Source: Oscheius tipulae
Taxonomy: Eukaryota > Nematoda > Chromadorea > Rhabditida > Rhabditidae
Assembly (NCBI GenBank): GCA_037178975.1
Contig: JASJZH010000004.1
Span: 1,302,001 to 1,366,000, forward strand
Reading direction: 5' to 3'
DNA length: 64,000 nt
The first letter of the stretch is position 1, and each line of letters begins with the position of its first letter. The notes under the pieces were generated by a model. That model had not been told where the DNA came from, searched no databases, and saw nothing but the letters and a program-made list of their open reading frames with translations. Below are positions 29,601-41,062 of the stretch, piece by piece. The position numbers and the translations under genes are program-made.

Positions 29601-31843
29601 GTTTACAAAACTTTTTGGCGAGACTATAAAAGGACCATAAATATCATAATATTATTGTGATTATGTAAGGAAGTACCCAATTTTATCAAAATCATGCTCA
29701 TACCTGTCCTCCGTCTCGAGAAGCTGCTCCTTCAGCTCCTTGTTCTGTGCTACAGCCCTCGAAACCGTCGCCTTCTCGCTCTGGAGCTGTTCCGACAGCA
29801 GTAGGAGCTCCTAAACCGTCTTTCTCATGAAAGAAACTTGCACAAGAAGCGTACCGACTCGCTGGCCCTGGTCTCCTGAATCCTCTCCTCCAGCTGTCTC
29901 AACTTGATCGACATGTTCAGCACCTCTTCGTTCTTCATTGCTACGACGCTGCTGTAGCGTTCAATCTGCTCCCCTGCGTCTTTTTTCTCCGCGAGGAGTT
30001 TGCTCGTCGTCTCCGACAGCTTCTCCTCAAGATGGCGGATTTTCTTGAGATATTCTTCGGCCTGGCTGCTGTCAGCTGGTGGAGCATTTTGGGCTTCCGA
30101 GGGGCCGGAGGACTGTTGGAGATGAGTGAGCTGCATCTCGAGCTCTTGAGCTCGGCTCTCGAAGAAGGAACGCTGGGTTTCCGCTGCTTCGAGCTAAATT
30201 GTCTTTTAGAAACCATAAAAGGGAAATATACTTCCTGCCTCAGGCTGCCATTCCTCTCGGACAGCTCGGCCGTGTAGCGCTCAAACTGTCGTCTACTGGT
30301 CTCGGAATCCTTGATTACGACATCACGTTCCGTCCTGGTGGCCAGGAGCTCGGCTGTGATGGTCTCAAGACGTTCTGAAACTCATATTTTGAGGGGGAAA
30401 GAGAGACAGCTTTGAAGCAATTCCGTGGTTTTTGGATCTCATAATTTGAGATTTTGTACTGACATAGGGCAAGGCAGGAAAACGTGGTATCGATGAACAG
30501 CGACCAATTTAAAAAATACTTCCGGGGAAGTACAGGTATCTTTTCGTGGCTTGTAGTCTCCAGCCATTTTCCCTCGTAAAACCAAATAAAAAAAAGCAGA
30601 AACTCTACCTGTCATTGTATGAATTTGATCACTGGCAGCCGCTGTCTCGTCCGGCGTCTGACTCTGGTGTTTCGTCAACTGTTTCAGATGTAGATTCTTC
30701 ATCTGGAGGTCCTTCCTGACAGCTGCGAGCTCCTCATTGAGGGCATCCCGATCTCGAATGAGGGCCTTGACACGGAGCTGAGCCTCGCTCTTCTCGTTCT
30801 GGACAGATATGGTCCGGGCCTGCGTCTCGGCACTGATTCTGCGCTGCTGTTCGAGTTCTGTGGCCTGGGCACCTGTTAAGGCGAGGGCCTGCTCGAGCTT
30901 GTGACGCAGATTCCGCAGCTCCTGCTCGGTTTGGAATTGGACGGCGTCGGCTTGGACCTAAAATTTAGGTTTTCTAGTGATTTCCAACAAAGAGAACCTA
31001 CCTTGATGTGACTGGTAGCAATCTGCTCACATTGCTCTCTAGCTACACGTAATTCCGCCTGTAGAGTCGTCTTCTCCTCGACGAGGACCGAAACTGCCTC
31101 AAAAATGTGCAAATTTCGGGGTAAAAAGATTAAAAATACCGATTGGAGTTGTATGATCTGACTCTCGAGTTCGGAATGAGCCCTGTTCGAGCTCAAATGC
31201 GAGTAGGCTGCGTGCAGATGGGCATAGTGGCCGTGCTGGAAGAAAATAGTACTTTTGGAGGGGATCTGACAAGAGTTACCAGATCTGAGAGTTGTTGTTT
31301 GATCTGCTCGTAGGCTTGGACAGCCACGTCGCGTTCCTGGACGAGGCGGGTCTCGATGGCCGAGGTATAGGGATGTGGGAGCTGTAAAGTGGATGTTTTC
31401 TAGGCAGCTGTCTAACTGTGGCCCACAGAAAGCAGAACACAACCAAAAAATGCTCACAATTTGGCCAGTTTCCATCTGACCGCCGTTTGTCATCACAACA
31501 GAGGAATTTATCGAGCTCACGGAGCTGGCGTTCGTCTGACGATCAATGTGCAAATTCTGAATCATTTTGGGATGATCATAGGCAGATAAAGTCCTACATC
31601 GCTTCCGTTCGCGTTCACAACCTGAAAAGGCTCCCTCTCGGCCTCAATCCGGTCCATGGACTGCACGGAGCCGTTGCTCAACGAGCTGCAACGTCCATCC
31701 GCGTGTGGAGTTGGTGAGCCGTCCGTTCTGCGCTTACTTTCGAACTCTTTAAGCTAAAAATCGGCAAAATAATCGGGGTAAATGGACTAGAGTACCTTTC
31801 TACGAGCCAGAGCAAGTTTCTCGGCTCGATGAGGGTCGTTCAT
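26656..31843 (-). CDS. GOLGA2: GM130 (GOLGA2) cis-Golgi coiled-coil golgin
   Basis: About 17 exons of mostly coiled coil. The ATG at 31843 begins MNDPHRAEKLALARRKLKEF, like the GM130 N-terminus (QSKLAAAKKKLREY), which binds p115. A Ser-rich linker (SSLSNGSVQSMDRIEAE) precedes heptad-rich exons. The diagnostic block NETIGDHVILYHQQR matches GM130 ETDTIGEYIALYQSQR. The tail is acidic and ends MHCSHCIGELKKL, a hydrophobic C-terminus suited to binding the PDZ domain of GRASP65. Role: tethering of ER-to-Golgi vesicles and Golgi structure. An acceptor (TTTCCAG) 33 bp upstream of the ATG is a plausible trans-splice or 5' UTR site. It heads the operon-like run GM130-TMEM229-LRR1-WDR83. Large introns are 27026-27607, 28190-28610 and 29023-29703; exon borders were only roughly placed. 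Confidence 0.85.
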
Positions 31844-34515
31844 TTGGAGACGGCTGTCTTTGGCATCAATTGACAGCTGGAAATTCTGGAAATCGAGGAT
31901 GTTCGAGTGAAAAGGGGTGAAAAACAATAAAGAGACAGGGAAAACAGGATCAATCCAGCAACACAGATGCTTCGTGTCAAAACGAGACTTGGAGCGCGTT
32001 TATTGACAAAACATTGAGGCAAGGCATCTTATGGAAGGGCATAGGAGGACGAATGAAGCCACAAAGTTGTTTTCAGGGGATAAAAGACGATTTTCGATGC
32101 AAATACGAGTAAGACATAATAATATATATCTGGGAAGGATTGCGACATGTACCTAGAGTTTTTCAGGTGTTCTGCACCTGTTTCTCAACAATCTAAGCAA
32201 GTTTCTAATAGCTGTTCTTCATCATTTTCTACCGGAATCTGACGTTTTCTCCTCTCCAAAATAATGAAAAATAGATTGGATTTTTTCTTCGTTCGATCAG
32301 CTTAAAGGACGACTAAGAACATCCTGGAGCAGAAAAAGATTCTAACAAAAATGATAAAGAACAGTGGGGGGAACATCAAAATCGTGAAAGAAATTTAAAA
32401 AACCGTCAAAAAGAAAAGCGTACGAAAACTCGTTTAAATGAACGAGGCCACCTGCCGGAGTATTGCTTAAAAATGAGCTGAACTTAACAAAAAAAAAAGA
32501 AATTTGGGATGTTTGAATTTCGCGGCGAAGGATGGTCCCGTCACGATAGAGAGTTACGGGACGTATAATTGCGTAGAGATTTTTCTTTAAATCTAAAACC
32601 ATGGTAATTTTGCATCTGTCTCACCAATTTCTGCCCATTTTTAATGTGGAAATACAGTAAATTTATAGGGGTTTCGAGAGGAGACTGAGATTGATGAAAG
32701 TCAAGAGTCAGAAGCAAGAAAACTGGATAAATGGATGGCTTGATAAGATGATAGGAAAACAATATTGTGTTAGTCTACCACCATTCCTCACTCTTTGAAC
32801 AATTGCCAAATTTTTGAAGCAGACTGACTACCATCGATGCTGTGACTTTTGGTTTGTTGTTGCCACTCCTTGACTGAGAATCAAAATTATTTCCACAGAA
32901 AGTAAGCTCTGATCGCTTCAAATCATCCCGGCCCTCTCGGTATTTACACTTCCACCAAATAGGCTCTCTCTCTCTCTCTCTGGCAGAGAAGCTTCCGTTG
33001 TGTATCATCAGTCCAGCTGGCCAACTCTGTTAGTCCACCTGTTGGTCGGCTAGAAAAGGACAGCCGTCTGGGACTGTAACAGTATTCATGGTCGTCTCAC
33101 TGTCTCTCTTCTGTTTCCAAATGGAAGTGCTAAGTAGTGGTGCCGCAGGAGACACAATTGGCTCGCCTCCGGTACACTGCTTAACACCTCTGGAACATTT
33201 TTTTGCTTCAAATTCTCCTCTATGTGTGTCTATGATCACGCCTAAATGTTGATAAGCACTTTCGGGATGCTGTTCTTTTTCTAGTTGTGACACGACCTGT
33301 ATTTCTGTAATCACAACAAATCATGCAAACACAAATTTTAATTTCAGGAAAACAATAAAGTTTCTGTTCTTACTCCTCGTCGGATGGTATACAACCGCCG
33401 GAAGATTTTAGTTGTTCTATAGTAAATTGTAGCCTTCTAAAATTACATTCGATTGGGGATGATCGACAGAGAGACAGGAGACGAAATCTCTGGTTCTCTA
33501 TGTCTCTACCAGTCGCTTACACTCCTAGCGGAGCAACCCAGGTCACACTTGACAGAAAAGGCTGCAAGCATTGTCAAGTGTTATCCCAGATTAGAGATTA
33601 GAGACATGTGACAGACGCCTTTTGCCAACTGTAAAGGTAGCATGTGTCTCTGTTTTTTGGAGCAATTAGGCGATAGAACAAAACAGAAAGTGTAATTTCT
33701 GGGCAATCTAGCTCCAAGCAATTGGAAAACTTTTATACTCGAAAAACCTTTTGTTAGCTGAATTTCTTATGGAAAAAGTTTGCCTCTAGCAATGGAACTA
33801 CTGGCAGCAGTAGCATAAGAAGGTCTGTGTCGTCTACCGTCTACCCAACCGAGGCGACAGCTACCAGAGAGCCAAGGATGTCTTCAAGAGCTACAGGAAG
33901 CCTGACGGAAGGAGTGTAACTGCTCTTGCGACGTCTGGATGGAACGTAGAGAAACATCTGGAAGAGACAGGAAGTAGTCTACGCTGGCCGCCATCCGTGG
34001 TTGCCGCTACTTTTCCGGCAGCAGGCCTCATAGTTTCTTTGACCATTTAGCGCTCTGCGTATCTCCATTCCTTTTCCCTCCCTCTGGGCAGTTCACGTTG
34101 CTGCGGTATATCCGCTTTCCCCAGTTGGGTGTCACTCTCGTAGTTATGGCTACTGATAGTTTTGGGCAGGATCTTCGGGTTGCTGCAAGGTCTTCCCTAC
34201 CGATCATGATCTCTGTCACTGTCACCCTCATTCTCACCCTCTATCTGAAACAGTAGGTAGTCACTCACTCTGATACTGTCAGTCTCACGTGGGTTTGAGT
34301 GAGAGCAGAGAGACATTGAATGTGCTTTGGAGCCTTCATCAGTTCTCAGGCCATTCCCAGAGCGGCCCACAGAGAGATAGAGAGATAGATAGACCGAGAG
34401 GCAGAGACAGACAGAATGAGTCGAGAGTAGAAAAGCATGGATAAAACAAAGAAAATACATAGAACGATGATTTTTATTTATAGCTCAATTTAACTGTTGT
34501 TGGATATTTGTTCTT
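31844..34515. other. Interval upstream of GM130 and downstream of the ankyrin gene
   Basis: No complete gene. It contains a CT/GA microsatellite (34330-34420), the second palindromic repeat copy (33548-33596), and a G/C-richer open segment at about 33816-34050 (+) with an ATG-less frame reading VCVVYRLPNRGDSYQRAKD and ending in TAG. That frame has coding-like composition but no partner exon or family; it may be a gene fragment. Confidence 0.4.
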
Positions 34516-36687
34516 CTAATGGGCTCCAAATTCCACTAGAATGTCCGATACTTCGTTGTGCCCATTTGCTCGAGCAAACTGTAGAGGAGTCTTATTATTC
34601 TTGGTCGCACTATTAGGATTGGCGCCAGCTTGTAGGAGAAGAGTTACAATGTCAACGTTTCCTTTAACACTGGCAATGTGTAGTGTTGACTGACGATTGA
34701 TAACACGCGCGTCTACATCGGCTCCGTATTGGATGAGGATTTTGACAACATCAGCGTGGCTAGCACTCGTAGCGACATATAGTGCAGTTATACCATCATT
34801 GGCTCTCATGTTCGGATTAGCACCACGTTCCAGGAGATAGGTGACGCAGTTGATCGCACCTTTGAAGCAAGCGAATAGAAGAGGTGACCATCCATCTTTG
34901 TCGGTGACTTCGATTGGAGCCTTATATTGAAGCAGCAGTTTGACTACTTTGATCATGTCTTTACTGCAAGCGTAATGGAGAGGAGTTTTTCCGTTACAAT
35001 CACAAGCATTAAGATCAGCATTTTCGTCGAGTAGAAGCTTTACCATAAGTTCGTGCCCACACCCGGCAGCAATGTGAAGAGGAGAATTGCCGAACACAGT
35101 GACGGCATCGATCGGTGCGAGATGCTTGACCAGGGTCTTGGCACTTTCAATGCGATTATATCCAGCAGCACAATGTAAAGGAGTCCATCCATCTTTATAC
35201 TTTGAAGAGACCGAAGCTCCTGCTGTGATGAGCATTTCCACTAACAAACTATGTCCCACAAGAGCAGCAGTGTGTAGTGGAGTGGCGTGATCGATGTTTT
35301 TACTATCGACAATAGCTCCATGTTGGAGAAGAAGCTTGGCCATCTCAAAATGACCTCTTTTGGCAGCAAAGTGAAGAGGAGTATGGTTCTTAAGGGTACC
35401 GGCATCAATCGGCGCGTGATACTTGAGCAGGGTCATGACACATTCAATGCGATTATTTAATGCAGCAAAGTGTAAAGGAGTCGTCCCATGTATATCCTTT
35501 GAAGAGACCAAAGCTCCTGCCTCGAGGAGCGTATTCACGATCTGATCATGTCCCTCTTGGGTAGCAAGGTTAAGTGGGGTGACGAGATTATTGTCGTAAC
35601 TGTCGACGATAGCTCCATGTTGGAGGAGAAGCTTCACCATCTCAGCATGACCGTTTTGGGCAGCACAGTGTAAAGGAGTTCCCCCATCTCTATCTTTTGA
35701 AGAGACCGAAGCTCCTGCTGTGATGAGCATTTCCACCAGCAAATTATGTCCCTGAAGAGCAGCAATATGCAGTGGAGGGGAGAGATCTTTATCTTCACTG
35801 TCAACGATAGCTCCATGATCCAGGAGCAGCTTGACCATATTAATGCGACCACTTAAGGTAGCGACATGCAAAGGAGTGAAGTTACACTTGCCCTCTGTGA
35901 CATTTATATCGACTCCTTTATCAATCAGCGATTGAACCAGTTTCTCATTTCCCTGACGAACGGCAACGTGAAGATCGGTAATGTCGGAAATAGTGAATTT
36001 GCTGTCATCCTTTGTGTCCTCTTTCTTCACATTGTCTGTCTCATAGACTATCTCCAACTGCAGTAACTCTGCTGCTAACGTATCCTCAGACGGTAGCTGT
36101 GGAGATTGAATCACAGCATGGTCACCGGTCTAAAAATGTTTTCTGGAATCTATTTTCTAAGCAGACTATTTTCTAAGCAGAGGGACAGGAAGGAGATTAC
36201 AGAAGTTGGTGAGTCCCTGAAAAAACGCAGCTATGTAGTACAAAATCGAGTGCAAAGCTAAAGGTGATTCGGTTTTGCATTCCACTAGCGCAAAGCGCTT
36301 TCAACTACTTTTCGCGCGCCAGAATCATTTTGAGGGTTCGTGACCTATTCCATCAGATATAGCGTAAAAAGTTACCTACCAGAAAGAATATTTGACGACG
36401 TTTAGCTGACGGGCAGCCAGAGCTTCAAAAATCTTGGGTTGTGTTTCTTTTTGCATTGTTAGGTGCTTTACACACAATTTCTCGGTTTAATCAAGTCGCC
36501 GTTAAATTCTACCCTATAATAGTCTGCTTCGACAGAAAAATTACCAAGAAAATGGAGGAAATTGACAAAACGCTGTCTTTTCCCCTTTTACGGTTATTTC
36601 CTCCATTTTAGTAGTTTTTAGTCTTGGTAGTTTTTCTGTCGAAGTAGACTATTCTAGAGTCGATTTTTTGCATCTGATACATACCAT
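34516..36687 (-). CDS. Ankyrin-repeat protein (about 14 repeats)
   Basis: The coding part has a 3-nt first exon: ATG at 36687-36685 is followed directly by GTATGT, and the second exon starts at 36129 (TTTTTAG acceptor) and reads without interruption to the stop at 34516, giving 538 aa. After an N-terminal region of about 50 residues with Asp/Lys, ankyrin repeats run almost to the end (TPLHVATLSGRINMVKLLLD, TPLHCAAQNGHAEMVKLLLQ, TPLHYACSKDMIKVVKLLLQ and so on). No kinase, death or TM domain is seen; probably a protein-binding scaffold. Uninterrupted repeats in one exon among heavily split neighbours suggest a retrocopied or expanded gene. A frameshifted copy of its 3' end lies upstream at 37370-37640. 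Confidence 0.85.
36512..36660. repeat. Foldback element, about 50-bp arms
   Basis: TAGTCTGCTTCGACAGAAAA (from about 36520) and the following 30 bp recur as reverse complement ending in TTTTCTGTCGAAGTAGACTA near 36652. It lies in the first intron of the ankyrin gene and has no coding capacity. MITE-like. Confidence 0.7.
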
Positions 36688-37369
36688 GGCAATGCTCAGC
36701 TTCTTCACTCCTTCGTGTAGTGTTTTGTGTTTTGACGTGGCTGATCAGTCTGAAACTCTAAAATTGCAGGCTCTATCTCTCTATCTTTCTGTCACGCTGT
36801 TTCTCTGTCTTTCTGTTTACCGGAGAGAGGGAGAGAGGGAGAAAGACAGAGAGACAGGGAGACAGAAAGTCTTATTATTGGCTGATTCGATCGTGTTATG
36901 GGCTGAGTCGTTGGAGTTATAGGCGCTTTAGAAAAGATTTGACCTTTTTATGGGCTGATTTAATCGTTTTATGGGCTGAATGGTTGGCGATAAAAATCAA
37001 CAAGATTACAGAAGCAGGATGAGAGACAGCAGAAAGAGGCTATCACATTCCTCAAACCTTTTCCCGAGGACGAGGTTTTTTTATGATGAACATTTTAGTT
37101 TTGGGAGAGACCAGGATTTGAAAATCGACCTTCATCAATGGTTTGGCTATTTATCTGAAATATAAAACCTGGCATAAGACAAAAGATAAGGGGCCGAAAG
37201 TATTGATCAGAACAAGGCTTATAGTGATGAGAAAGATGGGCTCGGATAGATAGTGACAGAGAAACAGAGTGGCAGCGTGAGATACAGAGAGACAGAATAC
37301 AGTCGAGAGTAGAAGAACATGGAAAAAACAATGAAGACATAAACAATGATGGTTTTTTTTGTTGTTGGA

Positions 37370-37640
37370 TGCTATCGTCGGCCGCTACTTTGTTGTGACC
37401 AACTGCTCGAGCAACCTGTAGACGAGTCTCATTGTTCTTGTTCGCACTATTAGGATTGGCGCCAGCTTGTAGGAAAGAGTTACAATGTCAACGTCTCCTT
37501 TAACACTGGCAATGTGCAGTGTTGACTAACTATTGATATAACGGGCATTTACATTGGTTCCATATTGGATGAGGATTTTGACAACATCGGCGTGATTAGC
37601 ATGCGTAGCGATATAGTGCAGTTGAACGATAATTGGCATC
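37370..37640 (-). pseudogene. Truncated duplicate of the ankyrin gene 3' end
   Basis: The sequence closely follows 34525-34790 (for example GCACTATTAGGATTGGCGCC, TTAACACTGGCAATGTG, TATTGGATGAGGATTTTGAC on the + strand) but carries single-base indels that break the frame. The similarity extends into 3' flank and microsatellite (37250-37370 against 34380-34515), so this was a DNA-level duplication, not a retrocopy. Confidence 0.85.
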
Positions 37641-37946
37641 ACCATGTCTCTCACCTTTTGTATTCCTTGACATTTTGGCTCATCCTTTAGTGTAAGCTTT
37701 GTGATGACGACTCTGATCTCCAGAGTTGGCGACTAAGTAGCTAAGTAAGGGTTAATTGGTTAAGCAGTCACTGTCACTACAGTCGAATGGTCGGACGAAT
37801 CCCCGTATGCTGAAAGAGCAAAGGCAAAACTTTATCCGTCTCCTCACTTCAAGCACAATATTGACAGGGGCAAAAAGGCGTCAAGATAACCCGTGGTAAT
37901 AGAGTAGACTAGGTTTCGAAACTAGCATAATAATTAAGATTTTCAG

Positions 37947-40093
37947 TCAACGAGGACCAACATAATCGTGCTCCTTCTTCTCGCTCAGCGCTCGGGATGG
38001 ATGAATGATCACGTCGAAGGAGACACCCTGAGAGAGGGCTGAACTGACCAGATGCTTGTTGGCCGTGGCCGTTATGGCTCGATGGGCATCCCCGGTCCCG
38101 AAAATTGTCTAAAGATGGAAAAGTCTTGATACAGAAAAGGGTGCTTAAATCCACCTTACACCTATCAGATATCCTCTCGGTCGGAAACATGTTCTCGGCT
38201 CGCTCACTGACGCCGTTCGGCACGATTTGGACTCGTTGGAACAGTTCTTCAGCCCTTTGTTTCTCCTGGGGACCGGCCACCGTGGCCAGGATGTTCTGGA
38301 CAGCGTCGTAGGCCGTCTGACAGATGATGAGCTCTTTGTCATCGATTTCCGACAGAAGGTACTCTCGAGCCTTGACCTTCCGCTCCTCTTCAGCCTGCCC
38401 CATGAGGAGTTTACTCCGGAGCCTGAAAGTTGCTTTTTTCTTTGGGAACGAACAAAGTTTAGTGGGATCTGCGAAGTAATACAGTACAGGTTCAGAGACT
38501 CAGCGCGTGTAAAATCTTCCTCCACACACTTTATGGTAACTTCGAAGCATGAATCCAAGTTTCTAGAGAATCTTGTAAACTCTGTTTTGGTTTTGGAAGA
38601 CTTACAAAAGATGGACTGCCATACAGCTACCTACTACCCACTGGCCAAAACACTTAAACTTCAATTAAAGTTAAAAGAAACTGGGTCTCTACGTCCGTAA
38701 AACTTCTCCAAAGCGTCTTTGCTAGAAAGCAGTCTTTATCAAGATCATAGCGAGAATGTTTCAATAGTTTTATTGCGGCTTTGAAACATAAATGAGGAAT
38801 TTTGTAGTCCTATTGCTCTTGACACTCTGTTATTGTACCCGCTACCGCAAAATCCATGTTCTCGCCGTTATCAAAAGTGGGGAAACCTACTGTTTCTCGC
38901 ATCCGCCAGGATGAGTCAGATTGCTGATCAGTACGAAGACGGCAGACACGTCGAGATTGACCGTCACCTTGTCCGGCGTGGTTACATTTCTGAAAACGGT
39001 TGCTATCTTTGAGAAAAAGTCTCTCCCTCTGATCTTGATCTATGCAAATGGTTTCCCCTCACCTAACCTGTGAAAGGAAGCTGGCAAAATGAAATCCGAC
39101 TAGAAACCCACATTTCCTCCTCCTCTTCCAGCTCCGCTTCAAAGTCCTCTGACAGTTTCATCAAATCTCCTTGACGTATTCTGTCCCCTCGAACTTCAAT
39201 TCCTTTCCTCTCCAACTTTTCGGCCATCCGATCACTGATTCCCGAGAAGAAGATGAAGATTATCCGAGGAAGGTCCACCTGTTTCAAGGTGCTTGCCATC
39301 TGAAGGTCGACACTGTCAAAAGGTGATAGGAAAGTCAAACCATAAGATAGTCGTCAGCCTGCTCGAAGATATTCCTCCCGTTTCCTGTCACCCAATCGGA
39401 GCAAATTCCCTTGGGGGAGCGGGATATCACCTTTATCCAGGTCTTGCCCTTGTCGGCAACAATGTCCACTTTGAGCTTCGCGACACTGGAATGGTAGCTG
39501 GATGATTGGAAAATTCTATTTTATAGGCACGCTATCGATTTTCGATGCTTGACAAGTTTTCCTTACTTATAGCAAGTTTGAAACAAACAAGCCAAAAATT
39601 CGAGGTGACAGTAGGGTGAATATAAGATTACACATCTCCCAGTCTCTCTGTCTTTCTGTCACTTTGTCCTTCCCGACTCTTATAGAAGGAACCATAGTGT
39701 CCTTTTTGTATTGAACGAACTATAAAACTCGTGCTTAAACTCACATGATATTGGGATTGTTCAAGGCAAACGTCTTCAACACTGCCGTCACCTCTCGATG
39801 GTTCGGTATCTCTTTGACCAAGTTGGACAGCGAGACGAGGTTGGAAGTCTCGAGAAACTTCTGCTCCAAAGGCTTCTGTTTGCTCGTAAACTGGAACCCA
39901 AAATGAACAAAATCGTGAAAATGACCACCTTTTCCAGAAACTTCTCCTCGGCGGCCACTTTACAAAGGAAGGCACCTCTTCCATCAAGGGCTGTGTACTC
40001 TTTCCTATTGAAAAACTTCCTAATATTGGTCGCATCCGCCAGTCGCTGGTCTAAAAGGCCTTTTAGACGTTCTTGCTCCTCGGAATCTGTCAT
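37947..40093 (-). CDS. UPF0415 / C7orf25 family protein (DUF1308)
   Basis: A multi-exon minus-strand gene. The ATG at 40093 opens [18 protein letters not shown] middle exon reads [19 protein letters not shown] and then [33 protein letters not shown] further exon has [19 protein letters not shown]. The C-terminal exon reads [38 protein letters not shown] and a TGA at 37947. These match human C7orf25 in order (KVDVVA..WIKVV, MAEKLKEMGISVRGD, IFGTGDTLKAITMTANS, FIHQPRALTE). The family is conserved in animals; its molecular function is not established and the fold was suggested to be nuclease-like. Soluble, with no signal or TM segment. Not every internal exon was placed exactly. Confidence 0.85.
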
Positions 40094-41062
40094 TTTTGAG
40101 AGCCCACGTGGCTAAAAATGAGTCGAGTTGGTAGAATGCTCTGGAAACAAGGATCTGAAGAAGAATTGGACGATTGGATGGAATAAAACTAAAGTTATGG
40201 AATGTCGGAACTACTTTTCAATGTGAGAGACAGAGAGAGTATAAATGTTGACAATGGAACGTGATTCAAAAAATTGGGCAGTTCATACCTCTTTCGGGAC
40301 CCAGAAGCTCCTGAAACCACGTCTGTCCACTTTGAAGAAACTGAAGGAAGCGAAAACTTTGTCCCCTTTAGTTTGCTTTCTACACGAATTTGCAAAATTT
40401 GGAAGAACAACGTGTCTTTGTTGATAAAAGGAAAGTTTGTGAAAGTTTTCAAAACCAACAGAGGGACGGTTGGAGCGCGTTTACTATGGGGGGAGATAAA
40501 ACGAGTAGTCAAAATGTAGATTCCAGTAGTTGTTCTTGTTTGTCACTGATCGTGAGGGCGGGAACAAAGCTGGCATGCATCAATTTCTGAGCGATCTGAT
40601 GAAGGAGAGAAAACGATGCTGGATGCCACCAGAAGGCTAATCCAGAGACTCTTGTTCTACCTCTTCGGCTTTTCTTTCTTCTCCTTGCTACTTAGCCAGA
40701 AACGATTCGAATGGTACAGTAAAAAATAGCTCTGCTACAGCAAAACTGAAATCTACCGACTGAAGTGAAGAAGCAACGAATTTCATGGCTCAAAATGCCG
40801 AAACAAACCCGTTAACAGGTCCCTCAGGCAAAATAATTTAATCTACAAACACGATATTATACAGAGTCCGATTTTGCGCGCGCATGTGATAGGATGGGGG
40901 AGTGTGGGGAAACAGAACCCGCGGGGAAGCTTTTGTCATAAAAATCACAGGGTTTCTCTCTCGTGGAAAAAAAAATAACAAAATGTGAGTTGACGAGACG
41001 AGGGGAAGGTGGTAAAAATCTCTAAATATATATACTGTACACGTTTCTTTTTTTGCGGGGGG
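40094..41062. other. Interval between C7orf25 and EGF-module genes
   Basis: Both flanking genes are on the minus strand, so this holds the 3' end of the EGF-module gene and the promoter of C7orf25. Short open frames at 40195-40590 lack coding features. No TGTTTCA motif is present. Confidence 0.4.
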
